A program made the position numbers and the translations under genes. The notes beneath the pieces were generated by a model that worked only from the letters and a program-made list of their open reading frames with translations, did not search any database and had not been told where the DNA came from. A stretch of DNA of 64,000 nucleotides from Bacillota bacterium. GTDB taxonomy: Bacteria > Bacillota > Clostridia > Christensenellales > Christensenellaceae. The DNA is taken from NCBI GenBank assembly GCA_023393165.1, contig JAEWMJ010000038.1:1-64000 (forward strand). Direction: 5' to 3'. Positions 27,013 through 36,303 of the stretch are shown piece after piece. Position 1 is the stretch's first letter. Every line of letters starts with the position of its first letter.

Positions 27013-28569
27013 ATGAGAGAATATGCTGTTTCCGCAGGCATGCCCGGACAAACTTTGGATTATGACGTAATTGTGTTCGGAGCGGGAGCTGCGGGACTGT
27101 ATGCGGCGTTGAATCTGGACGAACGCTTGTCTGTTGCCATACTTAACAAAAGAGGCATGGAGGAATCCAATTCCATGTATGCGCAGGGAGGCATTGCCTC
27201 GGTAGTATTGGAAGAGGATACAATTCAAAACCATGTGGAAGATACGCTGATCGCGGGAGCCGGGCTGTGCGACGAAGAAGCTGTCCGGGTATTGGTTGGG
27301 GAAGGACCGGAAGAAGTAAAAAAACTCGTACGCCTTGGAGTACCTTTTGACCGTGACGAAAGCGGCAATATCATCGTGTCCAGAGAGGGCGCGCACCGGT
27401 ACAACCGCATCATACACTGCGGCGGGGACGCGACAGGCTTGCATCTGACCATTACGCTGGCGCTCAACATTTCTCAGCGTAAAAATATAACCGTTATGAA
27501 CAACATCACCGTTTTTGACATATTGACGGACGAAAACAATGCGGCGTCGGGAGTGATTGCCCAGGACGGGGAAGGCAATAATATGCTGATTCGCGCGCCT
27601 TATGTGATTGTGGCGACCGGTGGTATCGGCAGGGTATACCGCAACAGTACCAACTCCAACTGTGCGACCGGGGACGGCATCGCTTCGGCCCTGCGTGCGG
27701 GCGTCGAACTGAAAAACATGGAATTTGTCCAGTTCCATCCGACGGCTCTGATCCATCCGGATGCAAATATGCGGTATTTTTTAATTTCCGAAGCGCTCCG
27801 CGGAGAAGGTGCAATACTGCGCAACAGGAAATGGGAGCCTTTTATGCAGAATGTCCATCCCATGGCAGACCTTGCGCCCAGAGATATTGTAACGCGGGCC
27901 ATTGCAGGCCAGATGCGCAAATACGATCTGCCAAACGTTTATCTGGACATTACGTCGCGGCCAAGGGAGTTCTTAAGCAAGCGGTTTCCGGTGATATACG
28001 AGGAATGCATGAAGCGGGGTATAGATATCGCGATGAACTGGATTCCCGTGATACCTGTGCAGCATTATTTTATGGGTGGCATAAAAACCGACCTTTGGGG
28101 AAGAACCAATATCGAAGGACTTTACGCATGCGGCGAGTCTTCCTGCACCGGGGTGCACGGCGCGAACAGGCTTGCAAGCAATTCGCTTTTGGAATGCCTG
28201 GTATTCGGCAACCGTTGCGCCAAGGATATCAACGGCCGGGAACTGCCCAAGAGAAGCCAGCCGAAAATATCATCTGAGAGCAAAAGCGAAGCAAATATTG
28301 ATTTTGACGCCTATCGGACGCAGATTCGCCGGAATATGACCAAAAAAGGCGGCATCATCAGGACCAAACAAAAAATGGAGGAAGCCGCCGGGCTGATAGG
28401 GGATTATTATCAGCAACTGAAAGAAATGAAGCTTTCAAGCCGCCTGCATGTGGAAACATTGAATATGGCTGCGGTCGGACTGGAGATACTGAAAGCCGCG
28501 CTGAAACGCCAAAAAAGCGTGGGAGCGCATTACCGCTGCGATGATGCCGAAAGCCTGGGAAAGGAATAA
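27013..28569 (+). CDS. nadB: L-aspartate oxidase
   Basis: 518 residues from ATG 27013 (GGGAG 8 nt upstream; TTG 26998 is a weaker start). FAD enzyme that oxidises L-aspartate to iminoaspartate, the first step of de novo NAD synthesis; under anaerobiosis fumarate can be the acceptor. Seen: dinucleotide motif VFGAGAAGLYAA, SMYAQGGIA, a HRYNRIIHCGGDATG substrate region, FVQFHPTA, LAPRDIVTRA and CGESSCTGVHGANRLASNS. The C-terminal domain is helical. It is followed by nadC with only 2 bases between; nadA is not in the window. Confidence 0.95.
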   Translation: MREYAVSAGMPGQTLDYDVIVFGAGAAGLYAALNLDERLSVAILNKRGMEESNSMYAQGGIASVVLEEDTIQNHVEDTLIAGAGLCDEEAVRVLVGEGPEEVKKLVRLGVPFDRDESGNIIVSREGAHRYNRIIHCGGDATGLHLTITLALNISQRKNITVMNNITVFDILTDENNAASGVIAQDGEGNNMLIRAPYVIVATGGIGRVYRNSTNSNCATGDGIASALRAGVELKNMEFVQFHPTALIHPDANMRYFLISEALRGEGAILRNRKWEPFMQNVHPMADLAPRDIVTRAIAGQMRKYDLPNVYLDITSRPREFLSKRFPVIYEECMKRGIDIAMNWIPVIPVQHYFMGGIKTDLWGRTNIEGLYACGESSCTGVHGANRLASNSLLECLVFGNRCAKDINGRELPKRSQPKISSESKSEANIDFDAYRTQIRRNMTKKGGIIRTKQKMEEAAGLIGDYYQQLKEMKLSSRLHVETLNMAAVGLEILKAALKRQKSVGAHYRCDDAESLGKE

Positions 28570-28571
28570 AT

Positions 28572-29405
28572 ATGCTGGATTTTTTCATAGTGGACGATAT
28601 TATAAAAAATGCGTTGAAGGAGGATATCGGCTGGGGTGATGTTACCGCTGCCTCCACGATACCTTCGGACAAGCAGATTGAGGGGAGATTTATTGCAAAA
28701 GAGGAAACCGTTGTGTGCGGCCTAGAGGTCGCACAAAGGGTTTTTTACCTGATAGATCCGGCTATAAAGATGGATATCCATATTCCGGAAGGTGAAGCCG
28801 CATCCAAAGGAGATGTGATTGCGAAGATATGCGGAAACGCAAGGTCCATATTGACCGGCGAACGGGTGGCGCTCAATTTTTTGCAGAGAATGTCCGGGAT
28901 TGCCGCGCGCACCACAAAATGCGTGGAGAAGGTTAAAGGCACGCGCGCGATGATTACCGATACCAGAAAGACGACGCCGGGACTCAGGATACTGGAGAAA
29001 TATGCGGTGCGGACGGGCGGCGGCAGAAACCACAGGTATAACCTCGCGGACGGAGTGCTGATCAAGGACAACCATATCAAAGCGGCCGGCGGAATACGGG
29101 AAGCTGTGGGAGCGGCGCGCAGAAACATACCGCATACCATGAAGATCGAGGTTGAAGCAGAAGATTTCGCTATGATTGAAGAGGCGCTTGCCTGCAACGT
29201 AGAAATCATAATGCTTGATAATATGACTGTTCAGGATATGGAAAAAGCCGTTAAGCTGATAGGGGGAAGGGCACTTGTTGAAGCGTCCGGCAATATGGGA
29301 GACAAGGACCTGAAAGAGGTTGCCGATACGGGCGTGGATATCATATCCATCGGCGCGCTTACGCATACCATTAGATCGGCTGATATCAGTTTACGGTTTG
29401 CCTGA
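28572..29405 (+). CDS. nadC: Nicotinate-nucleotide pyrophosphorylase (carboxylating)
   Basis: 277 residues. Converts quinolinate and PRPP to nicotinate mononucleotide. Family motifs: EDIGWGDVTAAS at the N-terminus, LNFLQRMSGIA, TRKTTPGLRILEKYAV, RTGGGRNHRYNLADG, LIKDNHI and the C-terminal VEASGNM and DIISIGALTH. Length is normal. It is translationally close to nadB and the pair forms an operon closed by the terminator at 29433. Confidence 0.96.
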   Translation: MLDFFIVDDIIKNALKEDIGWGDVTAASTIPSDKQIEGRFIAKEETVVCGLEVAQRVFYLIDPAIKMDIHIPEGEAASKGDVIAKICGNARSILTGERVALNFLQRMSGIAARTTKCVEKVKGTRAMITDTRKTTPGLRILEKYAVRTGGGRNHRYNLADGVLIKDNHIKAAGGIREAVGAARRNIPHTMKIEVEAEDFAMIEEALACNVEIIMLDNMTVQDMEKAVKLIGGRALVEASGNMGDKDLKEVADTGVDIISIGALTHTIRSADISLRFA

Positions 29406-29432
29406 TCCGGGTGGAATAACTAAAAACAATGA

Positions 29433-29456
29433 AAAGGCGCAAGGACGCCTTTTTTT
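29433..29456 (+). terminator. Terminator of nadBC
   Basis: AAAGGCG and CGCCTTT form a 7-bp stem that continues into a T run. Confidence 0.8.
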
Positions 29457-29580
29457 AATGCCACAAAAAGGTAAAAAGCCTATTTGTGACGGCAATGTTC
29501 ACATAAAAAACATAAGAATATCAAAAACACATGATATGATGCAAAAAATAAAGTATCATATATACTCACTTCATGCGCGA

Positions 29581-29604
29581 CTGGTAGCGATGAAACATCG
29601 CCAG
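29581..29604 (+). other. Hairpin upstream of the NlpC/P60 gene
   Basis: GCGATG (29587-29592) and CATCGC (29596-29601) form a perfect stem around AAA, extended by CTG/CAG. It lies 98 bp before the gene. The remaining bases of this 296-bp gap are AT-rich. No known riboswitch core was recognised. Confidence 0.35.
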
Positions 29605-29701
29605 ATCTTTTATTGTGTATGTATTAGAATTTAATTTTTAAAGCCGGAATTGATTTTATTAGAACCGGCGGAAATTTTTGTAATATTGGGAGAGCTTTTT
29701 A

Positions 29702-30475
29702 ATGAAGAAAAAAATCAACAGAATCGTTGGTGTTCTGGTAGCTGTATTATTAATAATTTCGTTTATTCCTATAGCCTATGCGGCGGAGGATACTTCAGCC
29801 CCTATTGCCGTCTCGTTTTCGCCGGAAACGGGCTTTGTTGCAGGCGAGGAAAGTTTCACGGTTGCGGCAGAGGGCGTTTACGATCCGTCCGGTGTAAAAA
29901 CCGTTTCCTTTGTTGTCTACAATATTGCCGACGGACCTTTATACCAGATTGAATATAATGCGGCCGATATGGGGAACGGTACATGGGCGCGGAACATTGA
30001 CCTTAGTTTTTTTGGAAATAAAACAGGCACCTATGTCGTCAACATATGGGGACGCGATAATAATGAAAATAAGGGATTAATGGGTTCTATAAAAGTCGAG
30101 GTCCCCGCACCGGTTTCAGAAAAAATTGAGTCATTCATCAATGCTGCGATGGCGCAGCTTGGAAAACCGTATGTCTTGGGCGGAAAAGGCCCTGACGTAT
30201 TTGACTGTTCGGGGCTGGTATATTATGCGCTGAACGCCAGCGGATATAATATAGACTATATGACCTCCGCGGGATGGGCTGCGAGCAGCTATACCATTGT
30301 CCCGGCCAATGATCTGCAGCGGGGAGACATTATATGTTTCAAGGGACATGTAGGCATTTACCTTGGAAACAATTCCATGGTTGAAGCAAACGGCGTTGTG
30401 CGGATAAGGGACAGCCTGTTGGACAGCAGTTATTTTGCCAGCAACTTTATCTGCGGACGCAGGGTATTTGAATAA
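29702..30475 (+). CDS. Secreted NlpC/P60 peptidoglycan hydrolase with a GBS Bsp-like module
   Basis: 257 residues. Signal peptide (about 1-27, ending AYAAED). Residues about 30-135 form a beta-rich module (YDPSGVKTVSFVVYN, WARNIDLSFFGNKTGTY, IWGRDNNENKG) like the repeats in the proteins at 1-4984, but more divergent. The NlpC/P60 domain (about 140-255) has the nucleophile Cys169 in FDCSGLVYYAL and His216 in KGHVGIYLGNN; the third polar residue is probably in VEANGVV. Such enzymes cleave wall stem peptides; the module may bind wall glycan (inference). Confidence 0.88.
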   Translation: MKKKINRIVGVLVAVLLIISFIPIAYAAEDTSAPIAVSFSPETGFVAGEESFTVAAEGVYDPSGVKTVSFVVYNIADGPLYQIEYNAADMGNGTWARNIDLSFFGNKTGTYVVNIWGRDNNENKGLMGSIKVEVPAPVSEKIESFINAAMAQLGKPYVLGGKGPDVFDCSGLVYYALNASGYNIDYMTSAGWAASSYTIVPANDLQRGDIICFKGHVGIYLGNNSMVEANGVVRIRDSLLDSSYFASNFICGRRVFE

Positions 30476-30665
30476 GCGCAGCCGGAGAAGAGGTAACAAT
30501 TATATTAGATATAAAAAAAAGAGTATTCATAAATGCTTTTTTTAATGCCGTACAAAAACATGTGAAACCGAATCATTTTGCATGAAATTTTTAGTATTCA
30601 TGAGAATAAAGAATAATATCCGGAATATCATCCGAAAATACATGTATATGTGTAATCGCGCGAGA

Positions 30666-30683
30666 TTGACAAAAAATTAACAA
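30666..30683. promoter_or_regulatory. Rex-like site 1
   Basis: TTGACAAAAAATTAACAA matches the clostridial Rex consensus TTGTTAA-N4-TTAACAA at 12 of 14 fixed positions. It covers the -35 and part of the spacer. Rex is an NADH-sensing repressor that commonly controls adhE. Confidence 0.65.
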
Positions 30684-30694
30684 AGTTAGATAAT
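30666..30694 (+). promoter_or_regulatory. adhE promoter
   Basis: TTGACA (30666-30671), 17 nt, GATAAT (30689-30694, 5 of 6). Overlaps Rex-like site 1. Confidence 0.75.
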
Positions 30695-30698
30695 GATA

Positions 30699-30716
30699 TT
30701 GTGAAATAAATAACAA
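30699..30716. promoter_or_regulatory. Rex-like site 2
   Basis: TTGTGAAATAAATAACAA, 12 of 14 fixed positions of the same consensus. It covers the expected transcription start, so both sites would block transcription when NADH is low. Confidence 0.65.
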
Positions 30717-30719
30717 TCT

Positions 30720-30735
30720 GAAGCGTAAACGCTTC
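30720..30735. promoter_or_regulatory. 16-bp palindrome in the adhE leader
   Basis: GAAGCGT and ACGCTTC flank AA, just after Rex-like site 2. It could be a further operator or a small mRNA hairpin. Confidence 0.35.
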
Positions 30736-30776
30736 TTGGAAAATAAAGATTTTAAGTTTAATGGAGGTTTTGTAAG

Positions 30777-33491
30777 ATGGCTAAAACGGAATACCAGGCT
30801 GCAGAGCCAATGGAGGGAAACAGCAGGGAGGCTGCCTTAAAAGCTGCCCGCCCCGCAAAAGCAAGTGTTGCCCGGACGTCGCCTGAAAAACAAAAAGAGG
30901 CGCCGGAAGAAATCGATGTGGACGCGATGATTGACGAACTGGTCGGAAACGCAAACAATGCGCTGGAACAGTATATGGAAATGGACCAGGAACAGGTGGA
31001 CAGGATCGTGCACGAAATGGCGCTGGCGGGTCTGGACAATCACATGGAGATCGCCAGAATGGCGGTGGAAGAAACGGGAAGAGGCGTTTTTGAAGACAAG
31101 GTCATCAAAAATATCTTTGCAACGGAATATATCTGGAATTCTATCAAGGACCAAAGGACGGTAGGCATCATAGAAAGGAACGAACAAGAAGGCTATGAAA
31201 ACGTAGCGGAACCCGTGGGCGTTGTCGCGGGCGTGACGCCGGTAACAAACCCGACTTCCACTACGATGTTCAAGGCGATCATATGCGCGAAGACAAGAAA
31301 TCCCATCATATTCGCTTTTCATCCGTCCTCGCAAAACTGTTCGGCGTACGCCGCACAGATACTTTTGCGGGCTGCGATCGCGGCAGGAGCTCCAAAATAC
31401 TGCATTCAGTGGATCAAATCGCCTTCCATTGAAGCGACAAACAAATTGATGAATCATCCGGGCGTATCCCTGATACTTGCAACAGGCGGATCAGGAATGG
31501 TTAAAAGCGCGTACAGCGCGGGTAAACCTGCGCTGGGCGTAGGACCGGGCAACGTACCCTGCTACGTTGAGAAAACGGCGAATGTGAAACGGGCAGCAAC
31601 GGATCTGATGATATCAAAAACTTTTGACAACGGAATGATCTGCGCCTCCGAACAGGCGGTGATCGTGGACCAGGATATCAGCGCGGAATTTGAACAGTTT
31701 CTAAAGGATAACAACTGCTATTTCCTCAAAGAAGATGAGATCAAGAAAGTTGCCGATTTTGTGATTAAGATCGACAAAAGGCAGGTGAATCCCGCCGTGG
31801 TGGGAAAACCTGCGGCCTGGATCGCGCAGCAGGCGGGCGTGGAAGTCGACCCGGGGACAAAGATATTGATAGCAAAACTGGATGACGTGGGATACGAGTA
31901 TCCACTCTCCATGGAAAAACTTTCGCCCGTACTGGCATATTACGTCGTTAAAAACAGCCGGGAAGGATTTGAAATCGCAGAAAAGATGCTGCGGCTGGGC
32001 GGACTCGGACATTCTGCGGTGATCCACTCGGAAGATCCCGCAATAATCGAAGAATACGGCAAAAAAATGAAGGTTGGCCGTGTGATCGTAAATTCTCCTT
32101 CCTCTCAGGGCGCGATAGGCGATATTTACAATACAAATACGCCTTCGCTGACGCTTGGATGCGGTTCTTACGGGCACAATTCCACTACCTCCAACGTATC
32201 CACCGTCAATCTGATCAATGTAAAGAAGATCGCCCAAAGGAGAGTGAATATGCAGTGGTTTAAGATCCCGCCCAGAATTTATTTTGAACATGGCTGCATC
32301 CAGTATCTTGAGAAAATGCCCGACATATCCCGCGCTTTTATCGTTACGGACGAAGTAATGCAGAAGCTGGGTTATGTGGATAAGCTGCTGTATTATCTGC
32401 GCAAACGCAAGGAATACTGCCACAGCGAGATCTTTTCGGACGTGGAACCCGACCCGAGTGTACAGACGATCATGCGTGGCGTTCAGATGATGAACGAATT
32501 CAAACCGGACGTGATCATCGCCCTGGGCGGAGGAAGCGCTATTGACGCGGCTAAAGGAATGTGGTTGTTTTATGAGCATCCTGATACCGAATTTGAGGGA
32601 CTCAGGCTGAAATTCCTGGATATCCGCAAACGCGCGTTCAAATTCCCAAGACTGGGGGAAAAAGCGAAATTTGTCGCGATCCCAACCACATCCGGAACGG
32701 GCAGCGAAGTGACGAGTTTTTCTGTTATTACGGACAAGGAAAACGGCAATGTGAAATACCCGCTGGCCGATTATGCACTGACGCCTACCGTCGCGATCAT
32801 AGACCCGGAGTTTGCGATGTCCATGCCCAAAAGCATTACGGCGGACACGGGAATGGATGTTCTGACGCACGCGATAGAGGCGTACGTATCCATTATGGCT
32901 TCCGATTATACCGACGGGCTTGCAATAAAGGCCTGCGAACTCGTTTTTGAAAATCTTTACGATGCGTATACCATGGGAGCGACCAATGCGGGGGCAAGGG
33001 AGGCCATGCACAATGCGTCCTGCATTGCGGGCATGGCGTTTACCAATGCGTTTTTGGGGCTGAATCATTCCATGGCGCATAAGCTGGGCGGCCAGTACCA
33101 TATACCGCACGGAAGGGCGAATGCGATTCTGCTGCCTTATGTGATCGAATACAATGCAAAACTCCCGTCCAAATTCCCCGTGTTTCCCAAATACGAGAGA
33201 TTTATTGCGGATAAGAAATATGCAAAAATTTCAAGGTATTTGGGATTCGGAGAAAAGGACGACGCAAAAAGCGTAGCCGCTCTGGTGGAAGCAGTACGTG
33301 GACTGACCAGCAAATTGGATATGCCTCTGAGCATCAAAGACTGCGGTATCAGTGAAAAAGAATTTTTAAGCAACCTGGATCTGCTTTCCTACCGTGCGTT
33401 CGAAGACCAGTGCACGACGGCCAATCCCCGCTATCCGTTGGTGGAGGAGATCAAGGAGATATATTTAAAGGCTTATTATGGAAGAAAATAA
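30777..33491 (+). CDS. adhE: Bifunctional acetaldehyde-CoA/alcohol dehydrogenase
   Basis: 904 residues. Reduces acetyl-CoA to acetaldehyde, then ethanol, re-oxidising two NADH; it forms cytoplasmic spirosomes. The N-terminal aldehyde dehydrogenase half (about 50-490) has TNPTSTTMFKAI, the catalytic Cys in FDNGMICASEQA, and the GVGPGNVPCYVE loop. The C-terminal iron-dependent half (about 500-900) has GGGSAIDAAKGMW, TSGTGSEVTSF, GMDVLTHAIEAYVS and LNHSMAHKLGGQYHIPHGR, including the Fe ligands. About 45 extra N-terminal residues, rich in Ala, Glu and Lys, precede the usual start, as in many gut Firmicutes. GGAGG lies 9 nt before ATG. Two Rex-like sites and a terminator frame it. Confidence 0.96.
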   Translation: MAKTEYQAAEPMEGNSREAALKAARPAKASVARTSPEKQKEAPEEIDVDAMIDELVGNANNALEQYMEMDQEQVDRIVHEMALAGLDNHMEIARMAVEETGRGVFEDKVIKNIFATEYIWNSIKDQRTVGIIERNEQEGYENVAEPVGVVAGVTPVTNPTSTTMFKAIICAKTRNPIIFAFHPSSQNCSAYAAQILLRAAIAAGAPKYCIQWIKSPSIEATNKLMNHPGVSLILATGGSGMVKSAYSAGKPALGVGPGNVPCYVEKTANVKRAATDLMISKTFDNGMICASEQAVIVDQDISAEFEQFLKDNNCYFLKEDEIKKVADFVIKIDKRQVNPAVVGKPAAWIAQQAGVEVDPGTKILIAKLDDVGYEYPLSMEKLSPVLAYYVVKNSREGFEIAEKMLRLGGLGHSAVIHSEDPAIIEEYGKKMKVGRVIVNSPSSQGAIGDIYNTNTPSLTLGCGSYGHNSTTSNVSTVNLINVKKIAQRRVNMQWFKIPPRIYFEHGCIQYLEKMPDISRAFIVTDEVMQKLGYVDKLLYYLRKRKEYCHSEIFSDVEPDPSVQTIMRGVQMMNEFKPDVIIALGGGSAIDAAKGMWLFYEHPDTEFEGLRLKFLDIRKRAFKFPRLGEKAKFVAIPTTSGTGSEVTSFSVITDKENGNVKYPLADYALTPTVAIIDPEFAMSMPKSITADTGMDVLTHAIEAYVSIMASDYTDGLAIKACELVFENLYDAYTMGATNAGAREAMHNASCIAGMAFTNAFLGLNHSMAHKLGGQYHIPHGRANAILLPYVIEYNAKLPSKFPVFPKYERFIADKKYAKISRYLGFGEKDDAKSVAALVEAVRGLTSKLDMPLSIKDCGISEKEFLSNLDLLSYRAFEDQCTTANPRYPLVEEIKEIYLKAYYGRK

Positions 33492-33518
33492 ATAATGTAA
33501 AGTCTACTGAAAAATCAC

Positions 33519-33546
33519 AGCCCGGGAACTTTCCCGGGCTTTTTAT
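33519..33546 (+). terminator. Terminator of adhE
   Basis: AGCCCGGGAA and TTCCCGGGCT form the stem, followed by TTTTAT. Confidence 0.85.
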
Positions 33547-33676
33547 CTATAATATATGACAGGGGGCTTTTTTAACACATTTTGCATGGTTAAAAAACGG
33601 CGCTAAAGGAATATTAACAACAGAATCGGCAGCCGCATACCTTAAGTATAGACATCGTTCAGGAGATGGATTTTAG

Positions 33677-34456
33677 TTGGAATATTATTTTGGCGCCCAT
33701 CGGGCAAAAGCCGTTTTTTTACCGGCTTTGGAAAATAAAATGAATCAAGTGAATACTAATTGTGAAAATATAGAGATCGAAAACGATGAGAATTTCATTA
33801 AAATAAGGGTGGATTCATTAAACGGAAAAGCGGGAGATACAGTATGCGACGCGGTATTTGACGTAATTGAGCAGGTTGGGCAGCCCAGATGCCTTGCGTT
33901 TTATTTAAACAGGCATTATGATTTTTTATCGGAAGATTTAAGATGCAATGTGCTGATCAACACGCTGAAAGAACTATGGTTTTGCGAGGATATTTTTTTA
34001 AGGGAACAGATAACGGCCAAGATCAAAAAATATCTGGAGGAAGAGTCGGATACTCTGCTGATAGACGGATTTATAGATTTTCGTTTAAAAGAATTCAGCC
34101 AATTCTGGAAAAGCAAAGTGGATGAAAACATCAACAAATGTTTTGTCCGGAGCGAATACGACGAGTTTATCGACCTCCTGCGCGCGTATGTAAACCTGCG
34201 GCCTGCAAAGATCGATCTGGTGCATATTTTGCAAAAGGAAGATGATTATATGATGTTGGACGACGGGGGAAAAACAATAGACACAAGCCAGCTTTTCGAA
34301 GAAGGCGACGTCCGGACCGTAGAGGATGAGATATTCAGCGCGCTTCTTGCGATCGCTCCCTCCAAGATCATATTTCATAAGTCCAAAAGAACAAACGCCA
34401 TATTTTTACGGTTGGTGCAATCGGTTTTTGAAAGCAGGGTGCACGTGATCGAGTAG
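33677..34456 (+). CDS. ytxC: YtxC-like sporulation protein
   Basis: 259 residues, starting at TTG 33677 with AGGAGATGG 8 nt upstream. The middle and C-terminal parts carry the YtxC pattern: FIDFRLKEFSQFWKSKVDE, then a segment like EYDEFIDLLRAYVNLRPAKID. YtxC proteins of endospore formers are of unknown biochemical function and often sit next to thrS, as here. No signal peptide or membrane segment. Confidence 0.75.
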   Translation: MEYYFGAHRAKAVFLPALENKMNQVNTNCENIEIENDENFIKIRVDSLNGKAGDTVCDAVFDVIEQVGQPRCLAFYLNRHYDFLSEDLRCNVLINTLKELWFCEDIFLREQITAKIKKYLEEESDTLLIDGFIDFRLKEFSQFWKSKVDENINKCFVRSEYDEFIDLLRAYVNLRPAKIDLVHILQKEDDYMMLDDGGKTIDTSQLFEEGDVRTVEDEIFSALLAIAPSKIIFHKSKRTNAIFLRLVQSVFESRVHVIE

Positions 34457-34467
34457 GGCTTGCCGAG

Positions 34468-34496
34468 TTGACAATAGTGTTTATTTCGCCTATAAT
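34468..34496 (+). promoter_or_regulatory. Consensus sigma-A promoter of thrS
   Basis: TTGACA (34468-34473), 17 nt, TATAAT (34491-34496). The leader is only about 45 nt, too short for a T-box. Confidence 0.88.
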
Positions 34497-34547
34497 CGAA
34501 GTTGGTTTACTATAATGATATTGATATTTTGATAGAGGCGAATGATC

Positions 34548-36299
34548 ATGACAAACGATTTGAACACACTTCGGCATACCGCGTCCCATGTACTGGCGGC
34601 TGCGGTCAAAAGGCTTTTCCCTGAAGCCAAACTGGCAATCGGACCTGCAATCAAAGACGGATTTTACTACGATTTTGATGTGGACAAGCCATTTACTCCT
34701 GAAGATCTTACGGCCATTGAAAAAGAAATGGCAAAGATCGTAAAACAAAACATTAAAATGGAACGTTTTGAACTGCCCAGGGAAGAAGCCGTTGCGAAAA
34801 TGAAAGAAGCCGGTGAACCCTACAAGGTGGAGCTGATAAACGATCTGCCGGGAGACGCCGTTATCTCGTTTTATAAGCAAGGTGATTTCACCGACCTCTG
34901 TGCCGGGCCGCATGTGGCGCATACCGGACTGGTTCGCGCATTCAAACTCTTAAAGACGGCGGGCGCCTACTGGCGGGGTAACGAGAAAAACAAGATGCTC
35001 CAGCGCATATACGGCACTGCCTTTGAAAAACGTGAAGATCTGGAAGTTCACATCAAGGCGCTAAAAGAAGCGGAAGAGCGCGATCACAACAAGCTGGGCA
35101 GGGAGCTGAAATACTTCACCACCAATCCTTCTGTTGGACAGGGATTGCCTCTTATCATGCCAAAAGGCGCCAAGACCATCCAGACGCTGATTCGCTTTGT
35201 TGAGGATGAAGAGGAAAAGCGGGGATACATGTTTACCCGTACGCCGTTTATGGCAAAAAGCGACCTCTACAAAATTTCAGGACACTGGGACCATTATAAG
35301 GACGGCATGTTTATATTGGGCGATGAGGAAAAAGACGATGAGGTTCTGGCGCTCAGGCCCATGACCTGCCCTTTCCAGTACATGATATACAATTCCGAAA
35401 TGCATTCCTACAAGGAACTGCCAATAAGGTATTCCGAGACGTCTACACTGTTCCGCAACGAGGCGTCGGGAGAGATGCACGGACTGATACGCGTGCGGCA
35501 GTTTACGCTGGCCGACGCGCACATCATATGCACGCCCGAACAGCTCGAAGACGAATTCAGGAGCGTTCTTGATTTGATTCAATATATCATGAAATGCCTT
35601 GGTATCGAAAACGATATCCGGTACCGTTTCTCAAAATGGGATCCCAGACATACCGAAAAATACATCAACGATCCGGAAGCGTGGGACAAAACGCAGGCAA
35701 TCATGAAAAAAATTCTGGACCATATCGGTCTTGCCTATACCGAAGCGGACGATGAGGCGGCGTTCTACGGTCCCAAACTGGACGTTCAGTTTACCAATGT
35801 TTTCGGCAAGGAAGATACTTTGTTTACCGTGCAGATCGACTTTGCGCTGGCTGCAAGGTTTGAAATGACCTATATCGATTCTGACGGGCAGAAAAAAATG
35901 CCTTATATCATCCATCGGTCTTCCATAGGCTGCTACGAGCGCACGCTTGCCATGCTGATCGAGAAGTATGCGGGCGCGCTGCCGCTTTGGATCATAAGCG
36001 AGCAGGTACGGCTCCTCTCCATTACGGACAGGGCGGCGGAATACTGCAAAGCGTATGCGCAAAAACTGCGGGAAGCGGGCGTCCGCGTGACTGTGGACGA
36101 CCGGCAGGAAAAGATCGGATATAAGATCCGGGAAGCCCGCATGGAACGGATTCCTTATATGCTTGTTGCGGGAGACAAGGAAGTGGAAGAAGGCACTTTT
36201 GCAGTGCGCAAACGGGGCGCCGGCGAGATCGGGAACATTGCCGCGGAAGAGTTTTTGGAGCTGGTTATAAAGGAAATCAGGGACAAAATAATATTCTGA
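34548..36299 (+). CDS. thrS: Threonyl-tRNA synthetase lacking the TGS domain
   Basis: 583 residues; the usual bacterial enzyme is about 640. The protein begins directly with the editing domain (HTASH near residue 10, and DLCAGPH), so the N-terminal TGS domain is absent. The short gap to ytxC contains no remnant. The class II catalytic core is complete: MTCPFQ (Zn-ligand Cys), FRNEASGEMHGLIRVRQF, the His in LADAHII, HRSSIGCYERTLAML and the anticodon-binding domain (about 480-583). ATG 34548 is favoured over ATG 34542 because GAGG (34535-34538) would be too close to the latter. A subset of clostridial ThrRS has this short form. Confidence 0.93.
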   Translation: MTNDLNTLRHTASHVLAAAVKRLFPEAKLAIGPAIKDGFYYDFDVDKPFTPEDLTAIEKEMAKIVKQNIKMERFELPREEAVAKMKEAGEPYKVELINDLPGDAVISFYKQGDFTDLCAGPHVAHTGLVRAFKLLKTAGAYWRGNEKNKMLQRIYGTAFEKREDLEVHIKALKEAEERDHNKLGRELKYFTTNPSVGQGLPLIMPKGAKTIQTLIRFVEDEEEKRGYMFTRTPFMAKSDLYKISGHWDHYKDGMFILGDEEKDDEVLALRPMTCPFQYMIYNSEMHSYKELPIRYSETSTLFRNEASGEMHGLIRVRQFTLADAHIICTPEQLEDEFRSVLDLIQYIMKCLGIENDIRYRFSKWDPRHTEKYINDPEAWDKTQAIMKKILDHIGLAYTEADDEAAFYGPKLDVQFTNVFGKEDTLFTVQIDFALAARFEMTYIDSDGQKKMPYIIHRSSIGCYERTLAMLIEKYAGALPLWIISEQVRLLSITDRAAEYCKAYAQKLREAGVRVTVDDRQEKIGYKIREARMERIPYMLVAGDKEVEEGTFAVRKRGAGEIGNIAAEEFLELVIKEIRDKIIF

Positions 36300-36303
36300 G
36301 GTC

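Noticed and set aside
29320..29634. A 104-codon plus-strand frame overlapping the end of nadC
   Set aside because: It runs through the nadC terminator, overlaps nadC in another frame and has no ribosome site.
29457..29701. Cyclic di-AMP or cyclic di-GMP riboswitch before the NlpC/P60 gene
   Set aside because: The position is typical, but none of the conserved core sequences is present; only a simple hairpin was seen.
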